NCBI RefSeq assembly: GCF_008710145.1
Contig: NZ_VYKL01000026.1
Coordinates: 186,001 to 250,000 of the forward strand
Reading direction: 5' to 3'
Length of the DNA stretch: 64,000 nt
DNA from: Niallia endozanthoxylica
Lineage (GTDB): Bacteria > Bacillota > Bacilli > Bacillales > Cytobacillaceae
The notes beneath the pieces are model-generated. The model did not search any database, had not been told where the DNA came from, and worked only from the letters and a program-made list of their open reading frames with translations. Position numbers and translations under genes: made by a program. The first letter of the stretch is position 1; each line of letters opens with the position of its first letter. Below are positions 26,114 through 34,649 of this stretch, piece after piece.

Positions 26114-27112
26114 ATGAATTTTCCACAATTGACGATAGGACATATGATGCCAAAACTTCCGATTTTGCAAGGGGGAATGGGAGTTGGAGTCTCACTGAGT
26201 AAACTTGCATCAGCGGTTGCAAATGCGGGGGGAATTGGAATCATTTCAGGAACAGGTATTTCTGTTGAGGAAATGCGCAAACATATAAGATTGGCAAAAG
26301 CAGCTGTGAAAGGTTCTGGCTATATTGGAGTTAATGTTCTGTTTGCAATGAATGATTTTGCAGAGAAAATGAAGGCAGCTTTAGAGGAAAAAGTTGATTT
26401 TATTATTTCGGGGGCAGGGATTTCAAGAGATATGTATGCTTGGGGAAGAGAAGCAGGTATTCCGGTTCTTTCGATTGTCTCATCAGCTAAATTGGCAAGG
26501 ATTTCTCAAAAGCTTGGTGCTGCCGCTGTTGTGGTTGAAGGATTTGAAGCAGGCGGACATCTAGGAACAGACAGGCCGATGTTTGATATTCTTCCTGAGG
26601 TGGTAGAAGCCATTACCATTCCGGTGATTGCGGCGGGTGGAATCATGAAAGGACAAGATATTGCGAAAGCACTTGAAATGGGTGCATCTGGAGTTCAAAT
26701 GGGAACAAGATTTGTTGCCAGTCATGAATGCGATGCCCCATTAGCTTTTAAACAAAAATATGTGGAAGCCCGTACGGAAGATACGCTTCTTGTTAAAACT
26801 ACCGTAGGCTTATATGGAAGAGTAATAGCCAATTCATTTTCGGATAGAATTGCAGGTGAAAATAAAGTGAAGATAGAAAAATGTCTTGATTGCTTGAAAA
26901 ATTGTTCTTATCGATTTTGTACCTTGGATTCCCTCTTTAAAGTGGTGGAGGGGGATGTCGAAAACGGATTGGTATTTGCCGGATCCAGGGTTCATGAAAT
27001 AAAGGAAATTCTTTCTGTCCAACAAATAATGGATAATCTATTAAAGGAATATAAAATGGCGGTTGCTCCAGACAAAAATCATTTAATAAATAAACTAGTC
27101 TATTCTTTCTAA
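26114..27112 (+). CDS. Nitronate monooxygenase / FabK-like flavoprotein
   Basis: 332 residues, FMN-binding TIM barrel. Visible features are LPILQGGMGVGVS at the start, the phosphate-binding GGIMKGQDI and GASGVQMGTRF, and EGFEAGGHLGTDRP with the catalytic-type His. The C-terminal part has a Cys cluster (CLDCLKNCSYRFC) seen in clostridial-type members. Class members oxidise nitronates or, as FabK, reduce enoyl-ACP; I favour nitronate monooxygenase because no fatty-acid genes lie nearby. Monocistronic. Confidence 0.8.
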   Translation: MNFPQLTIGHMMPKLPILQGGMGVGVSLSKLASAVANAGGIGIISGTGISVEEMRKHIRLAKAAVKGSGYIGVNVLFAMNDFAEKMKAALEEKVDFIISGAGISRDMYAWGREAGIPVLSIVSSAKLARISQKLGAAAVVVEGFEAGGHLGTDRPMFDILPEVVEAITIPVIAAGGIMKGQDIAKALEMGASGVQMGTRFVASHECDAPLAFKQKYVEARTEDTLLVKTTVGLYGRVIANSFSDRIAGENKVKIEKCLDCLKNCSYRFCTLDSLFKVVEGDVENGLVFAGSRVHEIKEILSVQQIMDNLLKEYKMAVAPDKNHLINKLVYSF

Positions 27113-27147
27113 ATTCCTTTTATATATTTTCATTCATGAAGAAATTC

Positions 27148-27178
27148 AAGCATCTGATACAAGCAGGTGCTTTTTTTA
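27148..27178 (+). terminator. Terminator of nitronate monooxygenase gene
   Basis: AAGCATCTG (27148-27156) pairs with CAGGTGCTT (27164-27172) with one G-T pair, then TTTTTT. Confidence 0.8.
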
Positions 27179-27351
27179 TATTAGATTGACATGAAACTTT
27201 ATCTCTTTTCATTCGTATACTTTTTTATAGTCATTATTTTTAGATATTTCTGATTCTAAATGATTTTATTAGTTTTTTAGATAGCTATCTACATAGTACA
27301 TATTAAGAACCGATATAGAATCATTTGATCATTTTAGAAAGGGGAGAAGAT

Positions 27352-28308
27352 ATGCTTGATGGGCTAGTAGGAGTATTTGTTATCCTTTTTATTGTTATTA
27401 TTTTTCTGATTTCTTTATCTTTTAAACGAAAAAGCAAGAAATTGAAGAATCTGCCGATCCCAGATCATTTAGGAATTCAAAATGAAAACTATTTGCCGAT
27501 GGTTCAAGCTCTTGAACAATCCTTGTCAGATTATTATAAGGAAGCTGTAAAAAATCGTCTCTTGCAAAATCATCCTGAGTGGTCTGATTATGAGTACGAG
27601 TGGTTATTTTTTGAAATGAAACGGTTCTTTTTGATTAATAGTCTACTGAAGTCAGTACCAATGTTCAGTTCACGTGTTGATGATATTTGGCATGAGATGC
27701 TGATGTTTACAAGAGAATATGAAACCTTTTCAAAGAACTTCTATCATGAATTATTACATCATATTCCTAATACCGATAATACACTTATATCCAACGAAAG
27801 AGGTTTCTTTGATTGGATCTATTTAAGTTTATTTGATTCAACACCAAACAGCAGGGAAATATGGGGAGGATTTCTACAGGAGCCGATTAACCGGACCATC
27901 CTTGATGATTTTCGCCAGTTGTCTGATGAAGATTTAATTAGAAAATATTTTCGAGAACATTCAGATTGGATGGAAATCAAAGGGGATGTTATCCGGAAAA
28001 TGAAAAAAGAAATCTTTCAATCTGATGATGTAAAGCAGGGAAAAAAAACACTTGCTGTCCCGCCAACTTCTTCAGAACAACATTATTTTCAATATGCAAT
28101 GGGCGCAGCCGTTTTTTATTCTATTTATGAAGATGATCAATATCAAGAACAAATGCATGAATGGCATCCTTGTGACTATTACAAAGGCCCTCCAACAGGA
28201 GCTTCTTCTTGTACCGCTTTTGCCTGCAGCTCCTCAAGTGACCATGACTCAGGAGGCAGCAATGGAGATTCCAGTTGTGCGAGCTGTGGGGGAGGTTGCA
28301 GCAGTTAA
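27352..28308 (+). CDS. Membrane-anchored GRDP-like protein with Cys/Ser/Gly tail
   Basis: 318 residues. One N-terminal helix (about 3-22) is followed by a basic stretch (KRKSKK), so the rest is probably cytosolic. The middle has SRVDDIWHEMLMFTREYETF, the pattern of the glycine-rich-domain/DUF1399 group (VDxxWHxHxLxTxxY). The last 40 residues are rich in Cys, Ser and Gly, ending CASCGGGCSS, as in some peptide and surface proteins. Function unknown. The ATG at 27352 follows AAAGGGGAGA. Confidence 0.7.
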   Translation: MLDGLVGVFVILFIVIIFLISLSFKRKSKKLKNLPIPDHLGIQNENYLPMVQALEQSLSDYYKEAVKNRLLQNHPEWSDYEYEWLFFEMKRFFLINSLLKSVPMFSSRVDDIWHEMLMFTREYETFSKNFYHELLHHIPNTDNTLISNERGFFDWIYLSLFDSTPNSREIWGGFLQEPINRTILDDFRQLSDEDLIRKYFREHSDWMEIKGDVIRKMKKEIFQSDDVKQGKKTLAVPPTSSEQHYFQYAMGAAVFYSIYEDDQYQEQMHEWHPCDYYKGPPTGASSCTAFACSSSSDHDSGGSNGDSSCASCGGGCSS

Positions 28309-28313
28309 TTACT

Positions 28314-28350
28314 AAAAAAAATCTCATCCATTGGAATGAGATTTTTTTTA
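28314..28350. terminator. Bidirectional terminator
   Basis: AATCTCAT and ATGAGATT form a stem flanked by long A and T runs (28314-28327, 28336-28349), between convergent genes. Confidence 0.9.
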
Positions 28351-28369
28351 GTAAAAAGAAATAATTGAG

Positions 28370-29362
28370 TTATGAAATGTTGTAATATTCTTTATACCAT
28401 TTAACAAAATTTTTGATACCTTCTTCAATTGATATAGAGGGTGTAAATTGGGTATCTTGAATCAAATCATTAATATCAGCAAAGGTTTCGGGAACATCTC
28501 CAGGCTGAATGGGCATATAATTCTTAATTGCCCTCCTTTCAAGCTGATCCTCTAATAGCTTAATCATGTCATTAAGTTGTACAGGCTTATGGTTTCCAAT
28601 ATTGTAAACTTTATATGGCGGCTGTGAGTCCCCTTTTGGAGGACCGTTATTCATAAGTCGGACAATGGATTCAACGACATCATCAATATACGTGAAGTCT
28701 CTTTTCATATTGCCATAATTATAGATTTGAATAGGCTGTTTATTCATAATGGCATTGCTGAAGGAGAATATGGCCATATCAGGTCTTCCCCAAGGCCCAT
28801 AAACAGTAAAGAACCGTAAACCAGTTGTTGGGAGCTGAAAAAGATGGCTGTATGTGTAGGCCATTAATTCATTTGCTTTTTTAGTTGCTGCATACAAGCT
28901 GATTGGATGGTCTGTACGGTCGTCTATGGAAAAAGGAATCTTTTCATTTCCCCCATAAACTGAACTAGAAGAAGCATAGAGCAAATGTGGGATTTTATGC
29001 TTTTTACAGCATTCTAATAAATTAAAAAAGCCAACAAGATTGGATTGGATATAGGTTTGAGGATTAGTTAAGCTATACCGTACTCCTGCTTGGGCTGCGA
29101 GGTGTACCACTGCATCAGGGTTAAATTGTTCAAACATTTTTTCGAGTAATTCTAGATTTTCCATTGACCCTCTAATAAATGAAAAATGCGGATTTTTTTT
29201 CAGGATTTTTAAACGGTCTTCTTTTAAGATTGGGTCGTAATAGTTATTCATATTATCAATCCCCAGAACGGTGAATCCCTCGTCTAACAATCGCTTTGAT
29301 AGGTGAAAACCTATGAAGCCAGCGCATCCGGTGATAAATACCTTACTTGAGGTACCCTGCAT
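28370..29362 (-). CDS. Nucleotide-sugar epimerase (UDP-glucuronate 4-epimerase-like)
   Basis: 330 residues, extended SDR family. NAD-binding GCAGFIGFHLS near the N-terminus, catalytic Ser-Ser...YAATKK (YxxxK), and RFFTVYGPWGRPD are seen. This sequence pattern fits UDP-glucuronate/UDP-glucose 4-epimerases of capsule and coat polysaccharide pathways. ATG at 29362 follows AAAGGAAG. It is divergent from cotI-cotSA and shares a sigma-K-like promoter style, so its product is probably used for spore surface glycan, as ytcB beside cotS genes in B. subtilis. Confidence 0.88.
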   Translation of the reverse strand: MQGTSSKVFITGCAGFIGFHLSKRLLDEGFTVLGIDNMNNYYDPILKEDRLKILKKNPHFSFIRGSMENLELLEKMFEQFNPDAVVHLAAQAGVRYSLTNPQTYIQSNLVGFFNLLECCKKHKIPHLLYASSSSVYGGNEKIPFSIDDRTDHPISLYAATKKANELMAYTYSHLFQLPTTGLRFFTVYGPWGRPDMAIFSFSNAIMNKQPIQIYNYGNMKRDFTYIDDVVESIVRLMNNGPPKGDSQPPYKVYNIGNHKPVQLNDMIKLLEDQLERRAIKNYMPIQPGDVPETFADINDLIQDTQFTPSISIEEGIKNFVKWYKEYYNIS

Positions 29363-29411
29363 AGTTCGCTTCCTTTCTATTTTAGAATTCATCAAGATTG
29401 TAATTTCCTAC

Positions 29412-29440
29412 TATACTATGTTTTGATTTTGAATTCGTAC
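29412..29440 (-). promoter_or_regulatory. Sigma-K-like promoter of epimerase gene
   Basis: On the minus strand CATAGTATA (29412-29420) matches the sigma-K -10 consensus CATAnnnTA, and GTAC (29437-29440) supplies the AC of the -35, 16 bases away. Confidence 0.55.
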
Positions 29441-29507
29441 GAGCCAATAATCTAAAATCTGTCAATAGTTTTTTAAAAAAATCTGAAAATGTAAGGGAAG
29501 TTGTCCA

Positions 29508-29536
29508 AACAGGTCACTTAATAAAAACATACAATA
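29508..29536 (+). promoter_or_regulatory. Sigma-K-like promoter of cotI-cotSA
   Basis: AACA (29508-29511) and CATACAATA (29528-29536) are 16 bases apart and fit the sigma-K pattern mACm/CATAnnnTA. Start of transcription would be near 29544, leaving a leader of about 130 bases. Expression would be in the mother cell late in sporulation. Confidence 0.6.
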
Positions 29537-29675
29537 ATTAAGAGCATGTGCCTAAGGAATCAAGTTCTATATGCAGCTAATTAAATGAAAGGTTCCATTC
29601 CTATCCGAAACAGCATTTAATGATTTGAAGAGTATTGCTCTAAAGGAAATTATGAATCATTTAAGGAGGCTTATT

Positions 29676-30776
29676 ATGGAAGAGGTATTAATTGAACCAT
29701 GGGAAGTGGATGAAACAATCCATGAGGAATTTTATGTACCCGATTATATTACCAACATTGGCATCAAGGTTCTAGAACACTACGACTTATCTGTGAAGAG
29801 CATGGTGGTCATTACAACAAAGGCAGATAAAGGCGGAGCTATATGGAAGCTTGAGACAAGCTCCGGTCCAAAAAGTTTAAAGTTATTACATCGCAGACCT
29901 ACTCGCAGTTTATTTAGTTTAGGGGCACAGGAATATTTAGTTGATGTGCAGAAAGCCAATGTGCCGCCAATTGTCAAAACAAAAGACGGTCAAAATTATG
30001 TAGAAGCAGGCGGAAAGCTGTGGTTCGTTGCTGAGTGGATTGAACCTTTATTTCCTGTGACAAAGGATCTTGAAGGAGCAAAACATCTTTGTCGTGCATT
30101 AGGAGAGTTTCATAAATTAAGTAAGGGGTATGTCCCGCCTGAACATGCGGAGTTAGCTACAAGATTATATAAATGGCCCAAATCATATGAAAAAGTTGTC
30201 AATAAAATGGATTGGTTTCGAACGATTGCTAACGCTTACAGTGATTTACCGGCAAGCCAACATTTATTAAATGTTGTGGATATATTTGAACAACAGGCCA
30301 TAAATAGTTTAGAAAGATTAAAACAATCAGGTTACGATAATTTAGTACAGAGTGGTAATGAAAGCTGGGGATTAGTTCATCAGGATTATGGCTGGTCAAA
30401 TGGACAAATGGGTGCGGATGGAATGTGGATCATTGACTTAGATGGTGTTGCTTATGACCTGCCGATTCGTGATTTAAGAAAATTAATTTCAGGAACAATG
30501 GCCGACCTATTAATATGGGATACTACTTGGGTTCGGGAAATGATTAAGGCATACCATGAAGCAAACCCTATCTCACCAGAACTTTATGAGGTATTATTGA
30601 TTGATTTATCCCTGCCCACTGAATTTTATAAGAATATTAAGGAAGTAGTCTATGATCCTGAACTTTTCCTCAATGATCCACAAACTGTTGCACTGATTCA
30701 AACCATTGTTGATACTGACCAGTCAAAGTGGCCTGTATTAGATGAAATTAAAGACGACTGGAAGGGAGTAAGCTAA
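29676..30776 (+). CDS. cotI: CotS/CotI-family spore coat kinase-like protein
   Basis: 366 residues of the CotS family (protein-kinase-like, related to APH phosphotransferases). The catalytic-loop-like HQDYGWSNGQ and IIDLDGVAYD are seen near residues 235-265, and SLKLLHRRP gives the candidate ATP-site Lys. CotS/CotI proteins are spore coat components; some have kinase activity. The ATG at 29676 follows AAGGAGG by 6 bases; a longer frame from 29625 has no site. It is separated from cotSA by one base, a clear operon. Confidence 0.88.
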   Translation: MEEVLIEPWEVDETIHEEFYVPDYITNIGIKVLEHYDLSVKSMVVITTKADKGGAIWKLETSSGPKSLKLLHRRPTRSLFSLGAQEYLVDVQKANVPPIVKTKDGQNYVEAGGKLWFVAEWIEPLFPVTKDLEGAKHLCRALGEFHKLSKGYVPPEHAELATRLYKWPKSYEKVVNKMDWFRTIANAYSDLPASQHLLNVVDIFEQQAINSLERLKQSGYDNLVQSGNESWGLVHQDYGWSNGQMGADGMWIIDLDGVAYDLPIRDLRKLISGTMADLLIWDTTWVREMIKAYHEANPISPELYEVLLIDLSLPTEFYKNIKEVVYDPELFLNDPQTVALIQTIVDTDQSKWPVLDEIKDDWKGVS

Positions 30777-30777
30777 T

Positions 30778-32229
30778 ATGAAAGTATTAATGATTTGTAC
30801 AGAAAAACTTCCGGTTCCTCCAGTTCTAGGGGGGGCAATTCAAACCTATATTTCCGGAATCCTTCCATATTTACGTGATAAATATGAAATTACTGTATTA
30901 GGTGTGAATGATCCTTCTCTGCCAGATTCTGAAACAATTGATGGCGTTCACTATGCACGTATTCCTGGGAAGGTATTTGAAATTTACAAAGATGAAGTGG
31001 TAAAATATCTTGAATCTAATCAGTTTGATTTAATTCATATCTTTAACCGGCCTCGTCTTGTCCTACCTGTTAGAAATGTGGCACCGAATGCAAAAATTAC
31101 CTTAAGTATGCATAATGATATGTTCTATCCGCAAAAGATTAATCCAGAGGAAGCAGCAGCTGTTGTCCACGAGGTAACAAATATTGTCACAATTAGTAAA
31201 TATGTAGGAAATGTTATTAGAGAATTATATCCTGAAGCCGCCTCAAAGCTCCGTCATATTTATTCCGGTGTAGACTCCAATCAATTTTTACCAGGTAATC
31301 ATCCTAAAATGCAAAAAATTCGCAATGAGATTCGTAAAGCGAATGGTTTAGAAAATAAAACAGTCATTTTGTTTGCCGGAAGATTGTCCCATAACAAAGG
31401 TGTAGATCGTCTTGTTCGTGCATTACCAGCACTTTCAAAAAAACATAAGGATTTGGCTTTAGTCATTGTTGGAAGTAAATGGTTCAGCCAAGAAGATATA
31501 ACAGACTATATTGCTTATGTAAAATCTTTAGCGAATAAATTGCCAATTCCAGTTGTTGCAACAGGGTTTGTTTCACCTAGTCAAATCCAAAACTGGTTTG
31601 CTGCAGCTGATATTTTTGTCTGTACCTCGCTATGGCAGGAACCGCTTGCACGTGTACACTATGAAGCAATGGCAGCAGGTTTGCCGATTCTTACAACAGC
31701 TAGAGGTGGAAATCCGGAAGTTATTCTAGTAGGGGAGAATGGTCTTGTCGTTGAAAATCCGGATTCACCAGCTGGTTTTGAAGAGAAATTAAATGAAATT
31801 TTATCAAACAAAACAGTCATGAAGAAAATGGGTGAAAAAGGACGTGAGCTAGCCGTTTCAATCTATAATTGGGAAAGGGTAGCCACAGAAGTGATTGAAG
31901 TATGGGAACACTCATTAAATACTCCGCTTAAAGAAGAAATGCAGCCATTTGAAGAGCAAATGGAACCATCTTTAGAAACCGCTTTTGAAGAAGTTATCCC
32001 GCAAGAAGAACAAGTCGAAGAATTGACTGTTCAAGAATCGGTAGCGACAGAAGAAAAAGAAACAGAAGAGGAAATAGCTAGAAAGGAAAAAGAAAAGGCA
32101 GAGAAAAAATTGAAAAAAGATTTAAAGAAGAAAAAGAAAAAAGAAGAGAAGGAGAAAAAAGAAAAGAAAGAGAAAAAGGAAAAGAAGGAGAAAAAAGATA
32201 AAGGTAAATCAAAGAAATCTAAAAAGTGA
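30778..32229 (+). CDS. cotSA: CotSA-like glycosyltransferase with lysine-rich tail
   Basis: 483 residues. A GT-B fold family 4 glycosyltransferase (about 1-378): N-terminal PVLGGAIQTY, central FAGRLSHNKGVDRL, and EPLARVHYEAMAAGLPI with the conserved E-x7-E pair. It would build the spore surface polysaccharide. A tail of about 105 residues follows: first Glu-rich, then a Lys/Glu repeat (KKEKKEKK) to the end, absent from B. subtilis CotSA as I recall it. The gene's stop is followed by a terminator. The tail's A-rich DNA (about 32030-32226) raises the question of replication slippage. Confidence 0.88.
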   Translation: MKVLMICTEKLPVPPVLGGAIQTYISGILPYLRDKYEITVLGVNDPSLPDSETIDGVHYARIPGKVFEIYKDEVVKYLESNQFDLIHIFNRPRLVLPVRNVAPNAKITLSMHNDMFYPQKINPEEAAAVVHEVTNIVTISKYVGNVIRELYPEAASKLRHIYSGVDSNQFLPGNHPKMQKIRNEIRKANGLENKTVILFAGRLSHNKGVDRLVRALPALSKKHKDLALVIVGSKWFSQEDITDYIAYVKSLANKLPIPVVATGFVSPSQIQNWFAAADIFVCTSLWQEPLARVHYEAMAAGLPILTTARGGNPEVILVGENGLVVENPDSPAGFEEKLNEILSNKTVMKKMGEKGRELAVSIYNWERVATEVIEVWEHSLNTPLKEEMQPFEEQMEPSLETAFEEVIPQEEQVEELTVQESVATEEKETEEEIARKEKEKAEKKLKKDLKKKKKKEEKEKKEKKEKKEKKEKKDKGKSKKSKK

Positions 32230-32240
32230 CATAACTATCG

Positions 32241-32284
32241 AAAAGAAGCCGTAGTCCGAAAAACGAAAACGGCTTCTTTTTATT
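32241..32284 (+). terminator. Terminator of cotI-cotSA
   Basis: AAAAGAAGCCGT (32241-32252) pairs with ACGGCTTCTTTT (32269-32280), followed by T residues. Confidence 0.9.
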
Positions 32285-32375
32285 GGGATTATTTTTGTTA
32301 GATGAACACTGAGGGTTGCATCAGAGGTAAAGCATTCATTAACTATAGGAAATACTTAAAGCATGGAATGTAAAC

Positions 32376-32440
32376 TTGATGGACTGGTACGTTGTCCCTT
32401 TCGTGTTAGGGACACAGTACCATCACAGTACCTCCATCAA
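32376..32440. repeat. 65-bp imperfect palindromic element
   Basis: The ends TTGATGGA (32376-32383) and TCCATCAA (32433-32440) are perfect inverted copies. Inside, TGGTAC-gt-TGTCCCT (32385-32399) pairs with AGGGACA-ca-GTACCA (32408-32422), leaving an 8-base loop. No T-run follows, so it is unlikely to be a terminator. It resembles REP or bcr-type non-coding repeats of Bacillus; only one copy is in this window. Confidence 0.65.
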
Positions 32441-32463
32441 ATAAACTAAGAAAAAGGGTAAGA

Positions 32464-33054
32464 TTAATAATCGGTTACAATAATGTCTCTGTCGAGGAAC
32501 TTTTCAATGACTTCACTGATTTGAAATGAAGCTTGAGGCAAATCAAAATTCTCAAAGCTGTGTTCACAGTTGTTTTTATAAAGCATTGTATCATGATAAT
32601 GGTTCATATGACGGGTAATGTCTTCGTCGCTTTCATTACGTGCTTTTAATCGTTCTAATACAGTATCACGATCAGCGTAAATAAAGAACCTCATCACGCG
32701 ATCTCCATACATTTGCTTTAATTTCTCAGTACCTTCTGGATTTAATGTTAAATAGACAAGGTTGTGATTCTCAAATGCTTTAACGACATCCTCCTCACGA
32801 ATACCATAATGGAATCCATCAATCTCAACACTTTCTAAAAACTCATCTTTGGCTTCCATCATTTTAAAGTTTTCTTCGCTTATAAAGTAATAATCTTCAC
32901 CATCTTGCTCGTAGTGGCGAGGAGGGCGTGTTGTATAGGATAGAACGGTTTCCATATCAAAAGTAGTGGCTACCATTTTGGCGATTGTTTTTCTTCCAGA
33001 GCCATCTGGACCTGTATAGATAAATAATTTCTCTTTTCCTTTGATATTGTACAT
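32464..33054 (-). CDS. Guanylate kinase-like protein (paralogue)
   Basis: 196 residues of the guanylate kinase fold. P-loop GPDGSGRKT keeps the Lys and Thr, TTRPPRHYEQDGEDYYFIS is the GMP-binding segment with the YTTRxPRxxExDGxDYxF signature, and the C-terminal lid is present. It may phosphorylate GMP, or be a specialised relative, since a housekeeping gmk is expected elsewhere in the genome. AAAGGAGG precedes the ATG at 33054. Monocistronic. Confidence 0.8.
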   Translation of the reverse strand: MYNIKGKEKLFIYTGPDGSGRKTIAKMVATTFDMETVLSYTTRPPRHYEQDGEDYYFISEENFKMMEAKDEFLESVEIDGFHYGIREEDVVKAFENHNLVYLTLNPEGTEKLKQMYGDRVMRFFIYADRDTVLERLKARNESDEDITRHMNHYHDTMLYKNNCEHSFENFDLPQASFQISEVIEKFLDRDIIVTDY

Positions 33055-33563
33055 AGATGTACCTCCTTTAATCATTTATACAAAAGCCACAGAAGTGACA
33101 TTTTGGCAGTGTTCTCGGATTTTTATTGTCTTAAATAAAAAAACAAGTTCAGTATGTGACTTTATCATAGAAATAGATTTGTCACAAATAATTTATATTT
33201 TGCTTTTTTTCTACGAACTGGCTTTATTAGTAGTAGAAAAATGGTATTCTAGTAATGGAAGGAGTTATTGCGTAACATAAATAGTAGTTGTACAACTGGT
33301 GATTACGAGTTTTATTTCGTAAATAACTAATAGAATTTTTTGGTTATAAATACATTATACCAGATATTTATGAAATGTCTAATAATTCTGATTATTTATT
33401 TTGTAAAACTTTTTTGTCCCTTACTGATACTAGATTTACAATACTGATAAATCTCATAATACTCAAGTCATGTTTTTATAGATGATGGAAATTTTATTTT
33501 TAAGTAAGCATAGTATCTTAATAAATAAGATTGAAATATTAAATTTTGAATTGAGGTTTAATT
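33055..33563. other. Intergenic, AT-rich, no gene seen
   Basis: 509 bases between divergent genes. No ribosome binding site is well placed before a useful frame (a 20-codon TTG frame at 33271 has its AAGGAG only 3 bases away). No repeats or structured RNA recognised. Confidence 0.5.
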
Positions 33564-33932
33564 ATGGGAAGGATTTTACATTTTGGGGAAGAAGAGCTGA
33601 CTCTTAAATTAACGGGAATACCTTCGTACTTATCGCTAACACGGAAAGTCATCATGCCTTACCGAATCATCAAAAATGTATATGTGGATTATTTTCAGGC
33701 ACATGTAATCATGCTGAGAATGCCAGGCACTTCTATTCCTCCACTGGATATGTATGAAGGCAGTTTTGAATATGGAAATGAATGGTATTTTCTTTCTTAT
33801 GAACGTGTACAGCCATTAATATTTATTGAATTAGAAGGTCATAAGAAATTTCGCTATGTGATTTTCCAAATGGAAAAACCAACATCGGTGGCAGCTGAAA
33901 TACGTAGACGTGTAACAAACTTTGCTGTTTGA
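33564..33932 (+). CDS. Bacterial PH-domain-like small protein
   Basis: 122 residues, beta-rich with one C-terminal helix (VAAEIRRRVTNF), the arrangement of a bacterial PH-like domain. It starts MGRILHFGEEELTLKLTG and includes FEYGNEWYFLSYER. No membrane segments. Function unknown; the ligand cannot be told. GAGG lies about 8 bases before the ATG. Convergent with the ferritin-like gene. Confidence 0.65.
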   Translation: MGRILHFGEEELTLKLTGIPSYLSLTRKVIMPYRIIKNVYVDYFQAHVIMLRMPGTSIPPLDMYEGSFEYGNEWYFLSYERVQPLIFIELEGHKKFRYVIFQMEKPTSVAAEIRRRVTNFAV

Positions 33933-33978
33933 ATGAATAAGTTCATCAAGCAGCTTAGGTGTACTGTAATTAAATCTT

Positions 33979-34419
33979 TTATACACGGTCCATTTGCTGT
34001 AATAGTTTTTTGAGCACGTTAACATGTTGTTGATCATGATTTAAAATTTTTTCAACTAATTGTTTACTTTCAGTATCTAAATCATTTTTCAATATTTTCT
34101 GCGATACTTCAATTCCCCTTGCTTCTCCAGCTAACGCATCTTTTACAATATGGGTATCACGATTTGTTTTTTCTGTTAGATTTTTAATCCATTCAATAAT
34201 TGTACCTTTTAATCCAAGATGATCAATAGGGATACCGCCGAGACTTTGAATTCTGTCTGCTGTCATTTGTGCATGCTGTTTATGTTCCTGTTGAAATTGA
34301 TGAAGGGTATGTTTGAGCTCAGCATCCTGGCAGTGATTAATATAGTTTTCATAGGCATGGATAGCCATGTAGTTGCCTTCTAGGAATTGATTTAACTCAT
34401 CTACCACTCTCTTTCTCAT
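33979..34419 (-). CDS. Ferritin-like four-helix-bundle protein (DUF2383-like)
   Basis: 146 residues, all helical, with pairs of Glu and His spaced as in ferritin-like proteins: NYMAIHAYENYI, QEHKQHAQ, EARGIEVSQ and NHDQQHVNVLK. It may bind a di-iron centre, though the metal ligands are not certain. Possible roles in iron handling or spore biology. GGGG precedes the ATG. No gene partner on the same strand nearby. Confidence 0.75.
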   Translation of the reverse strand: MRKRVVDELNQFLEGNYMAIHAYENYINHCQDAELKHTLHQFQQEHKQHAQMTADRIQSLGGIPIDHLGLKGTIIEWIKNLTEKTNRDTHIVKDALAGEARGIEVSQKILKNDLDTESKQLVEKILNHDQQHVNVLKKLLQQMDRV

Positions 34420-34575
34420 CGAAAAACCCCGTTTCTGCCATGATAGTTATCACAATGTGAGAAGGGCTTAGAAAGCTAATAGTATCCTTCTGCTATATTA
34501 TTTTGTGTGAAAATAAGAAAAATACTCAAGTTTTTTGTAGTATAGAAAAACATGTTTGTGGAAGTATAAATGGTT

Positions 34576-34614
34576 TCCTCCTGCGGACATCTTATGAAAG
34601 TCTGTGCAGGAGGA
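34576..34614. other. Strong hairpin downstream of GIY-YIG gene
   Basis: TCCTCCTGC (34576-34584) pairs perfectly with GCAGGAGGA (34606-34614). No T-run follows on either strand, so the terminator role is doubtful. The 5' arm would also expose an AGGAGG-type sequence in one orientation. Confidence 0.55.
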
Positions 34615-34649
34615 TTACTTATAGATGATACGATTTATAGAGCTATGGC

